64,000 nt of DNA, from assembly GCA_003586115.2 (NCBI GenBank), contig QVOM02000042.1:72461447-72525446 (forward strand), in the 5' to 3' direction. This stretch comes from Salvator merianae. Lineage: Eukaryota; Chordata; Lepidosauria; Squamata; Teiidae. Numbering within the stretch: position 1 is the stretch's first letter; every line of letters starts with the position of its first letter. The position numbers and the translations under genes are program-made. Below are positions 1 to 12,873 of this stretch, one piece after another. Below the pieces are notes generated by a model. The model was not told the origin of the DNA. It saw only the letters and a program-made list of their open reading frames with translations, and ran no database searches.

Positions 1-3000
1 GGGGGATTTGTTTGAATTACATGGAAAGTTTTCCTTATCAAGCCATACATTTAAAAGTTCTTCAAGAAATCCTGGACTGTGATCTGAGGCCAAAGGCAGT
101 ATATATTTCAATAATTGCATGTTTATGCTTTTGCATTAAAGGTATTTTGAAAACTGCTTGTTCTGGTCTGTTTTTGTGCTGTTTTTTCATGGAGTAAAAT
201 AAAGTCGTTTGTACTGCTGTTGCATAGGATATGATGAAACAGAAGATCTCTAAACAAACGCAAAAAGCTACTTTTATCACCAAAACCACAGGTAATGATG
301 GCAGTCAAATGCTAAGCACTTGGTACTGCACTTAATGAACTAAACATCCAGAAATAATACTAAGTTTAATGCTCAAGTAATTTTTTGACAGCCTTCTTCT
401 AATTAGCTGTGAGTTTCTGGAGTTGGGGAGAGATTAAAATATTCTGTTAACTGAACGGACTGGATATAGAAAAGGATTTACAGACACTCAGACTAATGAA
501 CATTGAAAAAGCTATTCTAAGTGTGTACACTGGGATATGTTATATTTCTCCCAAAGGGACTTTAAAGAAGAGTCAAAAAGACTTAAACAATTAAGGAAGG
601 AAAAGAGCAATCTATGAGTTCTGAATTTCGAATGCCAGAAAAACCCCGAGATGTGGCTGGAGACTTCTGAGGTCTGAAGGTCGAAACTCATTGAGCGAGA
701 GCCAAAATAAAAATTGCTATTCATCTCAGATTTGGATGATTCTTGTCATGCATCCAAAGAAAAACTGTTATTGGCTAATTCACTGGTCAAGGACATATTC
801 ATAACACTCATCGCAAAGCCATTTCAACAGTTTATTTTTAGAATCAGCAGATTGAAATGGGAAAGCTTTAATGTACTCTCTCAGGTAAACGGAGGAAGGA
901 TGGAATAATGTCCAGCCTATCAGAAATAGTGCCCCTTGTCTTTACACACAAGTCTAGAAGTCCCAGTTGAGTTAGGATAGGAAGGAGAACACATGTTGAT
1001 TTCTAAATTCATACAGTTATTGTGAGGAGCAGGAAGAGAAACATTCGCACAGTCAACACAATATTACATAGTACAGTAGATGAACAAAAAGTCACCTTGC
1101 AATGATGGGGAAAACTTTTGTCTGTTTCAGTCATTCTGTCTAGTGCTCAGAGAAACCATAAACATCTCGTCAAAAACCAAAGAGGATTTTGTGACGTCTA
1201 TAAGGAATGACAGTAAAATTGCCGTGCATGTATGTGTGCACACTCGTACCTTTTGCCTGGATACCTTGCTGTTCACAGCTTTGCAACATTACCTCTACTT
1301 GGGCACACTCTGCTCTGAATACACAGAATCATCTCTGTTTGTACATCAATGATAGATAATCCGGGTGGCAATCTTCAAACCAGAGGCTTATATTCCAAGA
1401 ATTCCTCTATAATGTCTATATCTATGCTCTACTAAAAATGCTAACCTAAAGAATAGACAGAAGAGAAGAGATGGGCAATCTTATACCCCTCCAGCCACTG
1501 CTGATGTTCTTGGAAGGTACAGGGTGTCTGAGGCTGCAAAAACTGGGAGTAACCAGGGGCTATGTTGGGACTGCCAGACATGTCCATAGCAATGCATGTC
1601 CTATGCCCTCTTATTTGAGAATGAACAGGACAGCGGGGATGTGTCACTGAAATGGGAATTCAATAGGGAAATCAACTTGGCATGCAGAAAGATTCCTGCA
1701 CTTAAATCCAGATGAGCAGCCAAAGTCCACAATTCCCACAGAGACCAGCAGCTCAGGACTTGGCAATGGACTCATTGGGCTGTGAATAACTAAGAAGTGG
1801 TAACCTCAAAGGCCACCAGTCAAGAACTACTATCCTGCACACATGTGGGTTCCCTGATCAGGAGGGACCTGTGCACTTCTGCTAATCCCCAATGCACTAG
1901 GAGATGCAAGACTAAGGTTTTCTTAAGATGCTACAGACTAGGAACCATCACTGTCCTCTTTATGGTTTGCAGACCCAGGAAAGACTCAGAGTCTGTCCAC
2001 AGGGCAGAGCCATTTACAGCAACTCAGTCAGACTGAAGCATCCGAGTCGCAACAGCTGCCTAGTCCGGAATATCTCTCTCTGGCAGCCTAGATTGCTTTG
2101 CAACAAAGAAGGCATACTCACACTAGATTTTCCATGCATAGAGGCAAAGGGGAAGGAATGTCACAGAGATATGCAGATTCCTGGGTGGAGAGGAAAGTAT
2201 CCTAATATCTGGGGCAAAGAACAGTGGTCTCAAAATGCAGCCCTCCAGATGTTCCTGAATTTCAACTCACCGTTACGCTTGCAGCATGGAGTGGGATTGG
2301 GACAGTACTGGGAGTGGAAGACTGAGAGTGATTGATGTTCAGGAACATCTGGAGAGTCACTGTTTGAGACCCCTGTTACAGACAAAAGTCTGTGCAAGAA
2401 CATGGCAGGTTGGCACAGAAGATGTGCGTTGCACTTCAAACGCACACTCAGGCAGAACAACACTAAAGAGTTGCAAAGATGCTGCTCACTATCACTTTGA
2501 ACAAGCAATTAAGGAAACAGACTCCCCTCCCCTCTTCCAGGCACTGTTATTATTTTAGTGGGTTCATTTTTATATTTTGTTTGTATTGCTGGAACTATGA
2601 AATTCATGAATATAAAGTAATGGAAGCCTGTTTTTTTTGTGTATGCACAGATAGGAGGGGGAGGTAGGAAGTAGTAGCAGAAGGGTCTGAGGATAAAGCC
2701 TTTGCCCTGCTTTTTCCTTTCTGCTCTTTCCATCTTCAGCCTTTTCTTCATTTTTGCTTTTTAAAACACTTTCAGACTTCTGCATCTATGCAGAAAAAAA
2801 AGTGGAAAAAGGGAAGGAAAATGTACAGATGTCAAGAAAGTGTAAAAGTGCAATTCATCATAACTGAGAGCCTATATGCTTTCCAAGTTGCGAACACTGT
2901 ACATACCTTCTGAAAACTTAAAACGTTTGAGGGAATACTATATTACTAACCATAATCCCCTCCCTGCTTCCTTGATAGGATTCACTGTTCTGGCTAGTTT

Positions 3001-4093
3001 CATTTACAGATCCCTGAAGCATTGCTACCATTCCAAATCTACATTTCCTCTCTCAATCAGCTATGCAAAGAGAGGCTGGCAGCCAAGGGCATGCCATCCA
3101 ATACTGAAGGCTGCTGAGGTCCTGGACTGCCTGTTCGCCTGGCCCCTTCCAATTTTTTCACTGCACAGGATGATGGTGGCAAGTAGCAAGAGCCCACTCA
3201 GCCTGGGCTTCTAAAACGTTTATTTGCTAGATGGCCTGAGCTTCTAAAACCTTTTCTTTGCTGTCTATGATGGTGATGAAGGGCAGGTGCCCAGGGAAGT
3301 GGGCAGCAAAAACATTCCTGTTGGCAAGGGTTACTTAAAGCTTTTCCAACACCATAGCATCAGCATTAGCAGCATAGGGTGTGTATGTCCAGATCCCACT
3401 CAGCCCTGCATCTTAAAAAAAAGTTCTCCCTGCATTGTAACAGTCTCAGCAACAGTGTTGTTGGAGTGTGTGTGGGTGCCAGGGGTAGGAGCTGTTCAAC
3501 CCACAGGATTCTTAGAAGCTTTTTTCCTACATGGCAGATCTATTAGTGGTATGAAGGGAAGGGATGAGTTGTAAGAGCATGCTGGGTCCATCTCTTCTAC
3601 CACCACCAGCAGCAGAACCTTGGCAGTAAGCATCAAGATCCTACTTCTCCTGGCCTACTTGAAAGATCCGAAATCAATAGGGTGATTTTCATTATTATTT
3701 TAATTTTGTGCCTGCAGTCTGCTATGTTTTACTGTTTTTCATTAATGATATTTCTTTGTATCTCTGCCAAGCTCACCTCCTATTATCTTGCTTAGCTGTA
3801 CCGTATACCAAGAACACTCATTAATGATTAAGGGCCTTTATTCCTCTTATTATTTCTCTTCTCATTTCATTTCTGGCAGAGGTATGACTACCTTGATGAA
3901 GCCTGGCTTTTTGCCAAGGGGCCTTTGGGCTGGCAGCTGAACATATTCTTTAGTATGCACTCCGTGCATGTTTTGGATCTCGGTTTACATGGTATGAGGG
4001 AAGTATTTTCTTTCTTAGCCAAGAGCTCATTGTCTTAACTGTGCCCCTGTTGGCAACAAGATTACAACAGGAAAAGGTAGCTAAAATGACTAT
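1..4093. other. Intergenic DNA, no gene seen
   Basis: AT-rich sequence upstream of ABCA1. The open frames here are short, start at arbitrary methionines, and show no domain, no consistent splice structure and no similarity that I recognise. Apart from a small inverted repeat at 2243-2354 and loosely repeated GC-richer text around 3120-3660, I see nothing I can name. Distal regulatory elements could be present but cannot be recognised from one sequence. Confidence 0.6.
2243..2354. repeat. Short inverted repeat (old foldback element)
   Basis: A 16-bp perfect inverted repeat: CTCCAGATGTTCCTGA at 2243-2258 and its exact reverse complement at 2339-2354, with an 80-bp loop. The arm text resembles an interspersed repeat end common in reptile genomes. 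The superfamily is not resolved and no target duplication was identified. Confidence 0.5.
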
Positions 4094-4497
4094 GGCTCTT
4101 TCTGCACTTACCTTTAGGCAGAAAAAAGAGCTCCTGTAGGTGACTTCTGGGCCTCATCAGTTTGCACAGTAGTGTGGACCTGTGCACTAGTTCACTCCAT
4201 TTGTATTGAATGCTGCATGATTAGTGGGCCCTGGTCCAGAATATGAAGGCATGTAGAAGGCATGCCTCCTGTATTTGGGACTACCAGGGAGCCCATTTCA
4301 GTGGTGCACCAAAGTGCGCTGCCAAAATGGGTCCCCATACAGCTCCAAGGCTAGGAAATTTCAGGGACTGGTTTGCATCAGCACTGTTGTGTGGACAGCA
4401 CTGTTCCAGACCATGCCTTTCCGTGGTCAGAAGCAATGGGCCTGGCCGATCCAGACCCACTGATTCAGACCACGAGGAGGTAAATGGAGAAAGGACC
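4094..4497. mobile_element. Non-autonomous Harbinger-like DNA transposon, 404 bp
   Basis: The left end GGCTCTTTCTGCAC and the right end GAGAAAGGACC are imperfect terminal inverted repeats. The element is flanked by a 3-bp duplication TAT (4091-4093 and 4498-4500). An internal block around 4295-4335 (a GGTGCACCAAAGTGC-like core next to AAATGGGTCCCC) recurs in the copies at 28953, 35234 and 59177. A 3-bp duplication with ends of the GGGCC type fits PIF/Harbinger. No transposase frame is present. Confidence 0.65.
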
Positions 4498-5959
4498 TAT
4501 GCTTTGATCCTCTCTGCCTTTCATAGAGGCAACTGCAACCTGGGACTTCAACATCTTACACAAGGGTCCTGACCTCTCCTGATACTGTTTTTCTATTGAT
4601 TTTCTCTGGCAGTCCTTAGCTTTTTATCTTTGCTTTGACAAACCCTATCTCTGCCCCTCCCTTCCCCAAGGTATAAGAACTGTGGCTGTGCTTGGCTGTG
4701 AGAAGAAAGGAAGAAGACCTGGTATTTGCTGCCTCTGCCCCGCCCTCCCCCAAGGCTCCATATAATTTTATGATATATTATTTTGTGCTGTATGTAATTT
4801 TATAATGTAATATGTATTATAATGTATAATGTATCATTTTCAGCAACGGCTCATCACTTTAAGAATGGGGGTTCATAAGGTGCAGGAAGGGGAGATTGCT
4901 GACTGTGAAAACACACCCCTCCCTGGGTGGGTCCTGCAGCAGCCTGCTGCAGCAAAATGGAGGCACCATGGCCAGTGATCTCCCCTTCCCATGGCTTGCG
5001 AATCCCTGTTCTTAAAGCGACAAGTCTGTTTGTTGTAAACTACTTTGAGCAAATTTTTGGAAAGGAGTACACAAATAAAAATGGAAATGGAAATCTCACT
5101 GAAACGATAGTTCCACAAGTCCTTAAATCGCTTCTGTCTCACTCAGTACTGTGCTCTATGGCCTGATTCTGACTGGATCCTATGATGCACTCTTGATATC
5201 CTGGATTAATAGGCTATAGCACGGACACAAAGCAGGCCTTCTGGCTGTTCAGAATCACCAAAGCCCCACAGTGCCCCAGGGATGCTCCAGCTGCTCCACC
5301 ATGCTGCCTGCTCCCCCTTATTTTTAAATACTTGGCATGACTTGGGAAGGCTTGCAGTATTTAAAAATAAATTGTTCAGGAATGGCTGGCTTTTCTTTAA
5401 ATCCCTTAGCAGCACAGACCACTAGCAGGGTACTTTAGGAAGTGGGGTGGCTATCTTTGGAGTGATAAGAGTCTGAGGACAGCACTTCTTTTTTGAGAGC
5501 TTCAAAGGGAAGTTGGTTTTCCCTTTACACATTTTTTTTTAAATCCCTCATGACAATATCACATGTTTTACAGTTGATGGGGTGGAGGAGCTGCCAGCTC
5601 GATAACAAGAGACTGCCAGGTGGAACTACTGTGCACGGGGTTGGGACTGCCAGATGGGAAGAGCCCTAAAACAGCCAGGTTCAGCACCACTGCCAACATA
5701 AATCCTGTGAGGGTTGTGCACAAGACTTTAGCTCATAGAACTATGCCTTCTTGATCAGAACTCTAGGGCCGTGGAGAAAGGACAAGGCTTCTATTGGAAA
5801 CCTCCTTTGATCCCTCCAGACCCTACTTTGAGAAGATCAAAGCATAGTTAGAGACTTTAATGGAAGTCTTGCCCCTGCTTTATCACCATGGTCTACCTCT
5901 AACACCTTAGGACTATACATTTTAATGATTTTTTTATAATTATGTCAGTTTCTGCAATT
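4498..5959. other. Intergenic stretch with a possible SINE/LINE tail
   Basis: No gene is seen. Around 5010-5095 there is a stretch like the common vertebrate retroposon tail (GTAAACTACTTTGAG, then AAATAAAAATGG). It is too short to assign to a family. The remainder is unremarkable. Confidence 0.4.
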
Positions 5960-6470
5960 CCTGTTGGTATCTCAAGCCAGGATGGGATGCCCTGGCCCAA
6001 GATACGCAGCCAGTCCCAGGCTGGGCCTGGTTACTTCTGGCACAGGACAGGGATATCTGCCTTGGGAGAGCCCATCCCACATGAGCCCCCACTGCCAGCT
6101 CTGATGGCTGTACCAGCTTGAGAGCAAGTGCTGTAGCCTCCAAAGGCCAGGAACAAATGTTCCTGGCCTCTGGAGTTCCCTGTTGTACCACCAAAATGCC
6201 CCCCCCCCGTATCCCAGAAGAGGGGGCCTTGTGTCTTCTGCACACAGCCTCTTCTTCTGGGAAATGGTAAGTAGCAGGCCAGTAGACTTCAATGTTGAGG
6301 TCTACTGGTAGAGTGGGATAGGGTGCCATTTTGTCTGCCCTATCCCACTCTATGCTCCGTTCCATATTGATGGAGTGTTCGGGGGGGGCAGGATCTGCAC
6401 TATCCAATGATCGTGTGAGAAGCCAGGCCCCTTAGACCCCTTTCTGAGTGCCTTAATGTGGAAATGGCCA
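5960..6470. mobile_element. Decayed non-autonomous DNA transposon
   Basis: The segment contains text shared with the elements at 52745-53295 and 60846-61330: a CCAAAGGCCAGGAAC block, a GGTCTACTGGTAGAG block and a right end reading ATGTGGAAATGGCC. An internal hairpin at about 6308-6352 has 15-bp arms around GGGATAGGG. The left boundary is uncertain. It is probably related to the Harbinger-like group, but I could not find a target duplication. Confidence 0.45.
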
Positions 6471-7069
6471 AAGTGCTATGAGATTAAAAAAAGAAAAGCC
6501 AAAATTCTAGGTATTAAAAATCAAGCATTCGTTTTTTTGTTACCATACTCCAGTAACATGTCACAAACTATGACTGAATTACAAGAAATACATTGCCATC
6601 TGCTCCCGTATGTAGGACAAGCAAACCCTATTTTTTTAGTGCTGAAACTATTAACTTGCTTGTGTGTTTCCGCTGTGCAGAAGGATTCTGCTTGGCAAGT
6701 TGCCCCAGTCATTTCCAGCCAGTCATTTTCCTTAAGTGAGAAAAACAGTCTGGCAATAGACTCCTATGAACTACTGCTTTCTTTGTTGTAGACAATAGCT
6801 TGCATGTTAGCATAAGGCAACTGTAGTGCAGATGAAGTCAGCCTCAGAAAAAAGAAAAAAGGCAGCCACAGTGTGGGGTGCAGGGAGGCGGATGACACAC
6901 TGAAATCTACAGGCTAGAGAGCAGCTTCTTGCCTGTAAAAGATCTGACTTCCACATCCTCTTAAAAGGGCAAGTACTTTTCAAGTCAAAGCTGTGATCGT
7001 AAGACTGGAGGACACTTTTTTTCTTAACCAGATTGGAAACATTCAGTGGTAACATTGGGTTGGAAGGAC

Positions 7070-7405
7070 AGTGAGAAATGGATGCTGCAGAACTGGATTC
7101 GAGATGTAATAGATTTAATGAAATTTGATTTATTGCATGAAAAAAGACAAATATTTAGGGGTCAAAAACTATCCTATATAGCAACAAGGAAATGGGTGAA
7201 GGCGTTGGATTATATGAAACCGTTAAGAAGGATGAGAGCTGGAAAATGGAAATGGAAGATAATTTCCTGTTATATAATCAGTGGCTTTGATTTAGATGGA
7301 TGTGAAAGAGGGAGGTGTTGAACTGTTGTGAGAAAAATGTATTGGATTTTTATTATAATAGATTTATTTGTAATTTTGAGAAAATTAATAAAAATAAGTA
7401 AAACA
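7070..7405 (+). mobile_element. Possible L1-like LINE 3' remnant
   Basis: An open frame from 7046 reads through a basic, tryptophan-containing segment (for example LQNWIRDVIDLMKFDLLHEK) and ends at 7321. It is followed by A/T-rich 3' sequence ending in AATAAAAATAAGTAAAAC. This is the layout expected for the C-terminal end and 3' UTR of an L1-type retrotransposon. Similarity is judged by eye only; it could be another LINE clade. Confidence 0.35.
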
Positions 7406-7499
7406 AAAACAAATTGGAAGCAAGTCTGAAAGAGAGATGGCACACGTACAGACTTCTGAGGTGTTTGAAAAGCCTTTGTTGAGATGTGGCACTGGAATA

Positions 7500-7900
7500 A
7501 AACAAATATATGGATTTACAAAGTGAAGATTCATTGAAGCTGCTCCCAGTAAACCACGACACAATTTCAAATCATCAACAGACCACAAATACCCATGACC
7601 ATCTGGTGACTGTGGCAGTTGATATATTCAGATGTGACAAGTTCTTCTGGATGCTAATGCAGAGTGCTGCGGCTGTAGCTGCACAGTCACACCATGTTGC
7701 CAGTCATCATGGCAGTGGCTAGAAGTTTCCCTGACCACTGTCATGTCTCCGCCCTCCAGCATTCGCAATATGAATGCTGGTAGCTTGCTGCCACTCTGTT
7801 CCAAGGCCTCACAGCGCAGATAGTGTCCATGCTGCAAGGTCTGTTCCACCATAGAACAGGATAATTATCCCGTTCTAAGATGAAAAGTGTGAAAAGGTCC
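7500..7900. mobile_element. Non-autonomous DNA transposon fragment, CCACCATxGAA type
   Basis: The right part holds GTTCCACCATAGAAC (about 7845-7859) and ends in GTGTGAAAAGGTCC. This is the same end structure as the elements at 36373, 53545 and 57273. The internal text about a tissue-neutral CATGGCAGTGGC block also recurs in those copies. The left boundary is not defined. Confidence 0.45.
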
Positions 7901-8427
7901 AGCGATTCTGTACTGACCAGTACACCAGACCAGCAAGCACTCTGGGATTCTCCCTTTCACATGTTGGTGTGGTCTAAGTGAGATCTCGAGGGGAGAAGTG
8001 TGTGGAAGGGAGGCTTCAAGTATGCTTGCTGGTCCAGTATACCAGCCAGTGCAGAATCGCCCTCAGTTTCATCTACTAAGGCAAGTTTTCAAGTGCTGTG
8101 ATCCTATGTGGCTCATGTGCCGCTGCAGACTTTGGTTTGGCTCTCCAGGAAGACAAATGGATCTCAGAGCACAGAAAGTTGAAATAATGTTCATGCTTTT
8201 GTATGAACATTGGGATCTATTGAAGGTAGGTTTTAGAACTTTTAAAATAAGTCCTTTGTGTATGGAAAGTCCTTGTTAATATGAGTGTCTCTTTCAAAAC
8301 ATTTTAAAAACTTGTCCAATACCTCTAAGGAAAAAGTAATTTATGTTATATTAGATTAATTGATCAATATATACATCTTTCTCTGAAAGAACTGAAGGTG
8401 GCAGATGTTTTTTTTTTTCCCCTTCAG

Positions 8428-8625
8428 GAGTGAGCATAGTGTAATGGCTGGAGTGTTGACCTTAGAACCTGGGAGTTCCTGAGGTTGAAGCACCACTCAT
8501 CAGATAACCTTAGCTCAGCCACTGCCTCTTGGTCCAAAATGCAGGGGAAGAGAATAATTGCTGCCACCTAAAACTCTTTGGAATAAATCTGGGCTATAAA
8601 TTCCATAATCTTGTGAGGCATGTTA
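8428..8625 (+). mobile_element. tRNA-like SINE, decayed
   Basis: GAGCATAGTGTAATGGCTGGAGTGTTGACC matches the general form of a tRNA-derived SINE head (box A-like region), followed at about 8500 by a tail resembling the ACCTTAGCTCAGCCACTGCCTC block of squamate SINEs and then GGGCTATAAATTCC. It is old and diverged. It is not a functional tRNA gene. Confidence 0.5.
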
Positions 8626-10120
8626 AGCTGAAAGTTACTGACTGTTCCAAGACTGCTCCATGAGGACAGCCAGTGAGTTGAGTGGGGTCTTGATTCTTGG
8701 TTCCACAGGTCTTAGCAACAGTCAGCAGCTGACAGCTATCCTAGCAGGACAGAGGGGAAGCAGTGCCACCCCATCAGTCTGTGAAGGAACTTATCCCAGG
8801 AAGCCCCTTCCCTTTCAAATCTATTAATCTCCCCTATTTTCTCTCAGTCCCCCTTCCTCAGGTGTGCTGTCTTCTTTAGATGGTATGCCTACAGGCAGGG
8901 ACTTGTTTAAGATTACATATCATGAGCTACTCTGAGATTTTTTTCTAGACTGAAGGGCAGCATATAAATAAGCCAAACAAACAATTTACCTAGTGTATCC
9001 AGAATATATTTAAGTTACTTAATTCTCTGGTTGCTTCCATATGCAGACAAAAATGGCCATCTGAGGAGAGGAAGCATGGGGTCCTGTCCCAGAAGGAGGC
9101 GGCACACCTTTTTCACAGCCCAGCACCTCCCGATCTCAGGGACTTCTGTTTTGAAGGTTCTGCCCAGTCTAGCACCAGACAGGTAATGGTTCTCTAAGTC
9201 AGCCATTTTCTGCCCAGCACTGAATCACACTAGGTGGAACACCACCACCCCCCCGTAAGTCATGCCTACTGCCACCATCACTCTGCATGGCAGCAGCAGG
9301 GGTTAATGGGGGCAAAAATCTGCCCACAGAGTTATTTATTGCACTGTATTTGTAAATTGCCTTCAAGTGCAGATTTTGTGTTTCACTGGTAGTGCTCATG
9401 GGGATAGGTATATGTGCTCAATGCAGTCCAGGGGCTCCTAAAGAGTGCCTTTGTATATTATGTGAGGATGCTGCTAGTGAAGACAAGATAAGGAAAATCC
9501 TGAAGTGGGAGGCAGAAATTGTGGCTGACACAGAAGCAATACAATGGCAGCAAGAACATCGTGGAATAAGTGAAGTGAGAAGAAATAAGGCCTTTGGGCT
9601 GCTGGTAGACCAGGAGTACCAGGCTCTAAACAGTATCCATGGTAACAGAAAAGAAAAATACAATAGAGAACAGTAACAGGCCAGAGAAAGACCACTTAGC
9701 ATTCACATGCTCTTTTCTGAAACTAAAATCCTGAAGCTGAAATCCTATACACAATGAGGTTAATTAAATCCCACTGACTTGAACAGTGTTTTAATAGCCT
9801 AAATGTACACTGGCATGCAGCCTAAATTTGTGGTGGGTCTGAATTATCAAGGATCATTTCAAAAGCTTCCTATTTATATTTTATCAGTGCTAGATTTATC
9901 TCAAGGTTTTCAGGCAAAATGAGAGTATTCTCCCCTTAACTCTCTTGTGCAAAGCAGCATGAAACTGTGAAGAGTCCTACGGGTTGCAGGAGTATTAGCA
10001 AAGGGGGGAAGAAAGTTCAGCTTCTACTTTTAAAAATATTAGAGTGGTTGTGGTGATCTCTTAAGGATATGCCCATCAGAGCCCTTCCATACGTAGACAG
10101 TTTTTGTCCGGAGTACTCTG

Positions 10121-10260
10121 GGGCTGCATTCAAACATCATTTACTTATTCCGTTATATCTGGATATTCCAGAATAAAGCATGCATTTTCCAAAATATCCA
10201 TGCTTCATTCTGGAATATTCAAATATAGTGGAATAAGTAAGCAATGTCTGGATGCAGCCT
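10121..10260. mobile_element. Palindromic MITE, family A copy 1, 140 bp
   Basis: Nearly the whole element is one inverted repeat: GGGCTGCATTCAAACATC on the left pairs with the right end GATGTCTGGATGCAGCCT-like text, and both arms carry ACTTATTCC, TGGATATTCC and AATAAAGCATG blocks. A 3-bp CTG lies on both sides (10118-10120 and 10261-10263). It has no coding capacity. A sister copy lies 1 kb downstream. Confidence 0.7.
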
Positions 10261-11201
10261 CTGTCTCTCTCCCCTCATGCTCTTTTGTGTGTGAAAGAGA
10301 GAGAAAGAGGGGGGTATGTTCAATGAGGGGTCCTAGGCCTTTACTCTGTGGAGACAAGAAGAATGGCCCATCTGTTGACATTCCCTACCTAGTGAGTGGA
10401 AAGGTACTATATCATCAGAGAGACAATCATCCATCACATGTCCTTTTTATGGCAAGAGTTCCTGCTTAACCTTCTGGTATCATTAAGTTCTAAATAATCT
10501 AAATATTGACATGCTTATGGTTACTTTTAAAACATCAGTTCTGTTCTCGTAGCCCTATTCCTTTTTCTAATCTGAGTACACTTTATTTGAAGTACTCACT
10601 CTTTTCAGGGGCCATTTCTCCACAGCTGCAGTGGGAGATGCATGGTAGGAGGTACTGGCACTCCACATTGCCAGGTAATTCCTTGTATCCATGTCTGGTG
10701 GACATAGTGCTTCTCTGGAAAGAACAATTTTGTACTTTTACCCCCAGGTCTTCAGGAAGGCATCACAATTTTCAGTGGACACGTTGCACAGCTGAAAATG
10801 GAGATGCAACACCTGAGATCTTTTGCACAGGCACCAAACACATAATTTCCAGTGGTCAGCTACAAACAGCTGACAATCTGGCCTTAGGCTTTAGTGATTT
10901 TTAGCCCCTGATTCCAAGTTTCTTCTTCCCACCATTCAACCACAGACTTGCTTCAATTGACTTACTTGCTTCACCTGATTTACATTCCTTAAACTGCTAA
11001 TTTACACTTTTTCAACTACACTAACCCCTGGATTAAGCACACAGTTTACCATGCAACTACCATGCAGGATGACTGTTTAAATCCCAGCTGGGATACCCCT
11101 CCTGTAAGTGTCCATAGGCAATACCACGAACACTTCACTTACACTCACCTACACTACCTCAATTATGAGAGAAAGAAAAATAAATAGGGTCATGCTGGCT
11201 T

Positions 11202-11334
11202 AAGTTGCATCCAGGCGTCACTTATTCTGCTATATTTGGATATCCTGGAATAAAGCATCGATATTCCAGAATATCCATGTTTTATTCTAGAATGTCCAAA
11301 TATAGCAGAATAAGTAACATCTGGAAGGAGCCTC
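11202..11334. mobile_element. Palindromic MITE, family A copy 2
   Basis: Same fold and blocks as the copy at 10121-10260 (ACTTATTCTGCTATATTTGG, CTGGAATAAAGCAT and their complements), with more decayed termini. The ends are estimated and no target duplication was found. The two copies 1 kb apart may be independent insertions, since their surroundings differ. Confidence 0.6.
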
Positions 11335-11739
11335 AGATGTTGCCTAGATAACAAGCTCTATGTCAGAAGATGGGAAACCAGAATACTGTGATGGCAAGTG
11401 GGCTACTGGAACAAGCCACTCATGGGCAAAGCAAGAGAGTCTAAATCTGTTGAATTCATTGAAAAAAAACTAGTTACCCAATGCTCAAACATAATCAAGA
11501 GGAAACTGATGTCACAACTGGTGATTCACACTTTACAAGGAACATGTCTAAACCACAATAATAGTGATGAAATCTTGTAAATACATCTTGGACATACAAC
11601 TATCCCCACCCCAGGTACTAGCAAACATTTTTGGATGAGATACTAGCAAATTCCAATGCAGCTATACGAACCGTCCCAACGACTACCATAAACAAAACCA
11701 ACAGATTGGTATATGAACAGCAACAGCAATTCTAAAGGT

Positions 11740-12330
11740 GCTTGGCTAAGGAAATATATGGATTACGGAAATGTGTATATTACAAAGTTTTAAGGTGCAG
11801 CAAGTTAGAAAAGAGGATGAATATGTAATTAAACAACTAAAAATAGCAGCTCAGGTGGTCAGTGCAAATGGGTGGAAGGATGTGAGCATATGGGATATGG
11901 ATATATGATATCATTATCTAGCAGGATAAATAATTTTTGATTTTTTTTAGAGAAAGAAGAGTTATATATAATGGGCAAATAATAAGTATGGTTAGGAAAA
12001 AATGGAAGAAATTGATGATTTATGTGATAAGGGGAATAGGGAAATAAAAGATGCCTTTAAGGTGGTCTTCCAGCTGATTGGAAATGGATCTTAGATACTG
12101 ATATTGAACCATTGCCCAAGGGGATAGAGATGTGGTGAAAGGGGAAAAGTAGTAAAGTTAATATGGGAATGGAGAAATATTAAATATATGATTTTTAATT
12201 AAGGTAGGTATGTTGTAAGCAATATAAGTATAGATAGAATGGTAAGAATTGTGTAATTAAGATATTATTTTCCTGCTAGCCTATATGTTATGTTGATACT
12301 ATTTAATAAAAAAGTTAAAAAAAAGAAGGA
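11740..12330 (+). mobile_element. Possible L1-like LINE 3' remnant
   Basis: A purine- and AT-rich stretch with remnants of lysine- and tryptophan-rich coding (for example around AAAAAATGGAAGAAATTGATG near 11997) ends in an A-rich tail (TTTAATAAAAAAGTTAAAAAAAAG near 12300-12323). Every frame is broken. The composition and polarity suggest a LINE 3' end, but the clade cannot be fixed by eye. Confidence 0.35.
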
Positions 12331-12849
12331 AAAAATTAAGTGCTTGGCTACAAGACCAAGGTCTTACATGATAACACACAATATCCTTCTTGGTGGCTAA
12401 AACTGGAAGCAAAAATAAGAAACATATAAGGATGTCAGTAAGCTGACACAACTCAAAATGGGTGTAAAGATTAAGGAACTACCAAGATATGCCCATAACT
12501 GAAGCCCTTGATACTGCTAAACAAAAGCTTATGGCATTGGCCACTGGAGAAGCAGAAGCCAAAGGAATAAACACCCTCTTCTCTATAGAGCCATCAAAGG
12601 TGTACTCTCTATTAAATGGTGGTAGGCTATTCAGTAAGAGCTGAAACTGAATAATGTTGGGAAAACATATGGGGAAAAGAATCTTTATCATAGTGTTGAT
12701 GCTCACTGCAGTCTCCCAGAGCAGTGTAGATGTACACCTAGGTGTAGATGGGCTTGTGTCTCAAAAAACTAGGAAGTTGTAGCAAGACTGGTGCAACTAA
12801 TCACCTCTGTGTTGAATTGCTTCCAGAGCTTACCTTTCTTCTTTGCAAG

Positions 12850-12873
12850 AAGGAGGAGGAGGAGGAGGAGGAG
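12850..12873. repeat. (GGA)n microsatellite
   Basis: About eight tandem GGA triplets in non-coding DNA upstream of ABCA1, directly followed by a CT-rich stretch. Confidence 0.9.

Noticed and set aside
9392..9676. 94-codon frame with cysteines, upstream of ABCA1
   Set aside because: Reads somewhat like a protein but has an overlapping frame of the same length on the other strand, no family match and no splice context.
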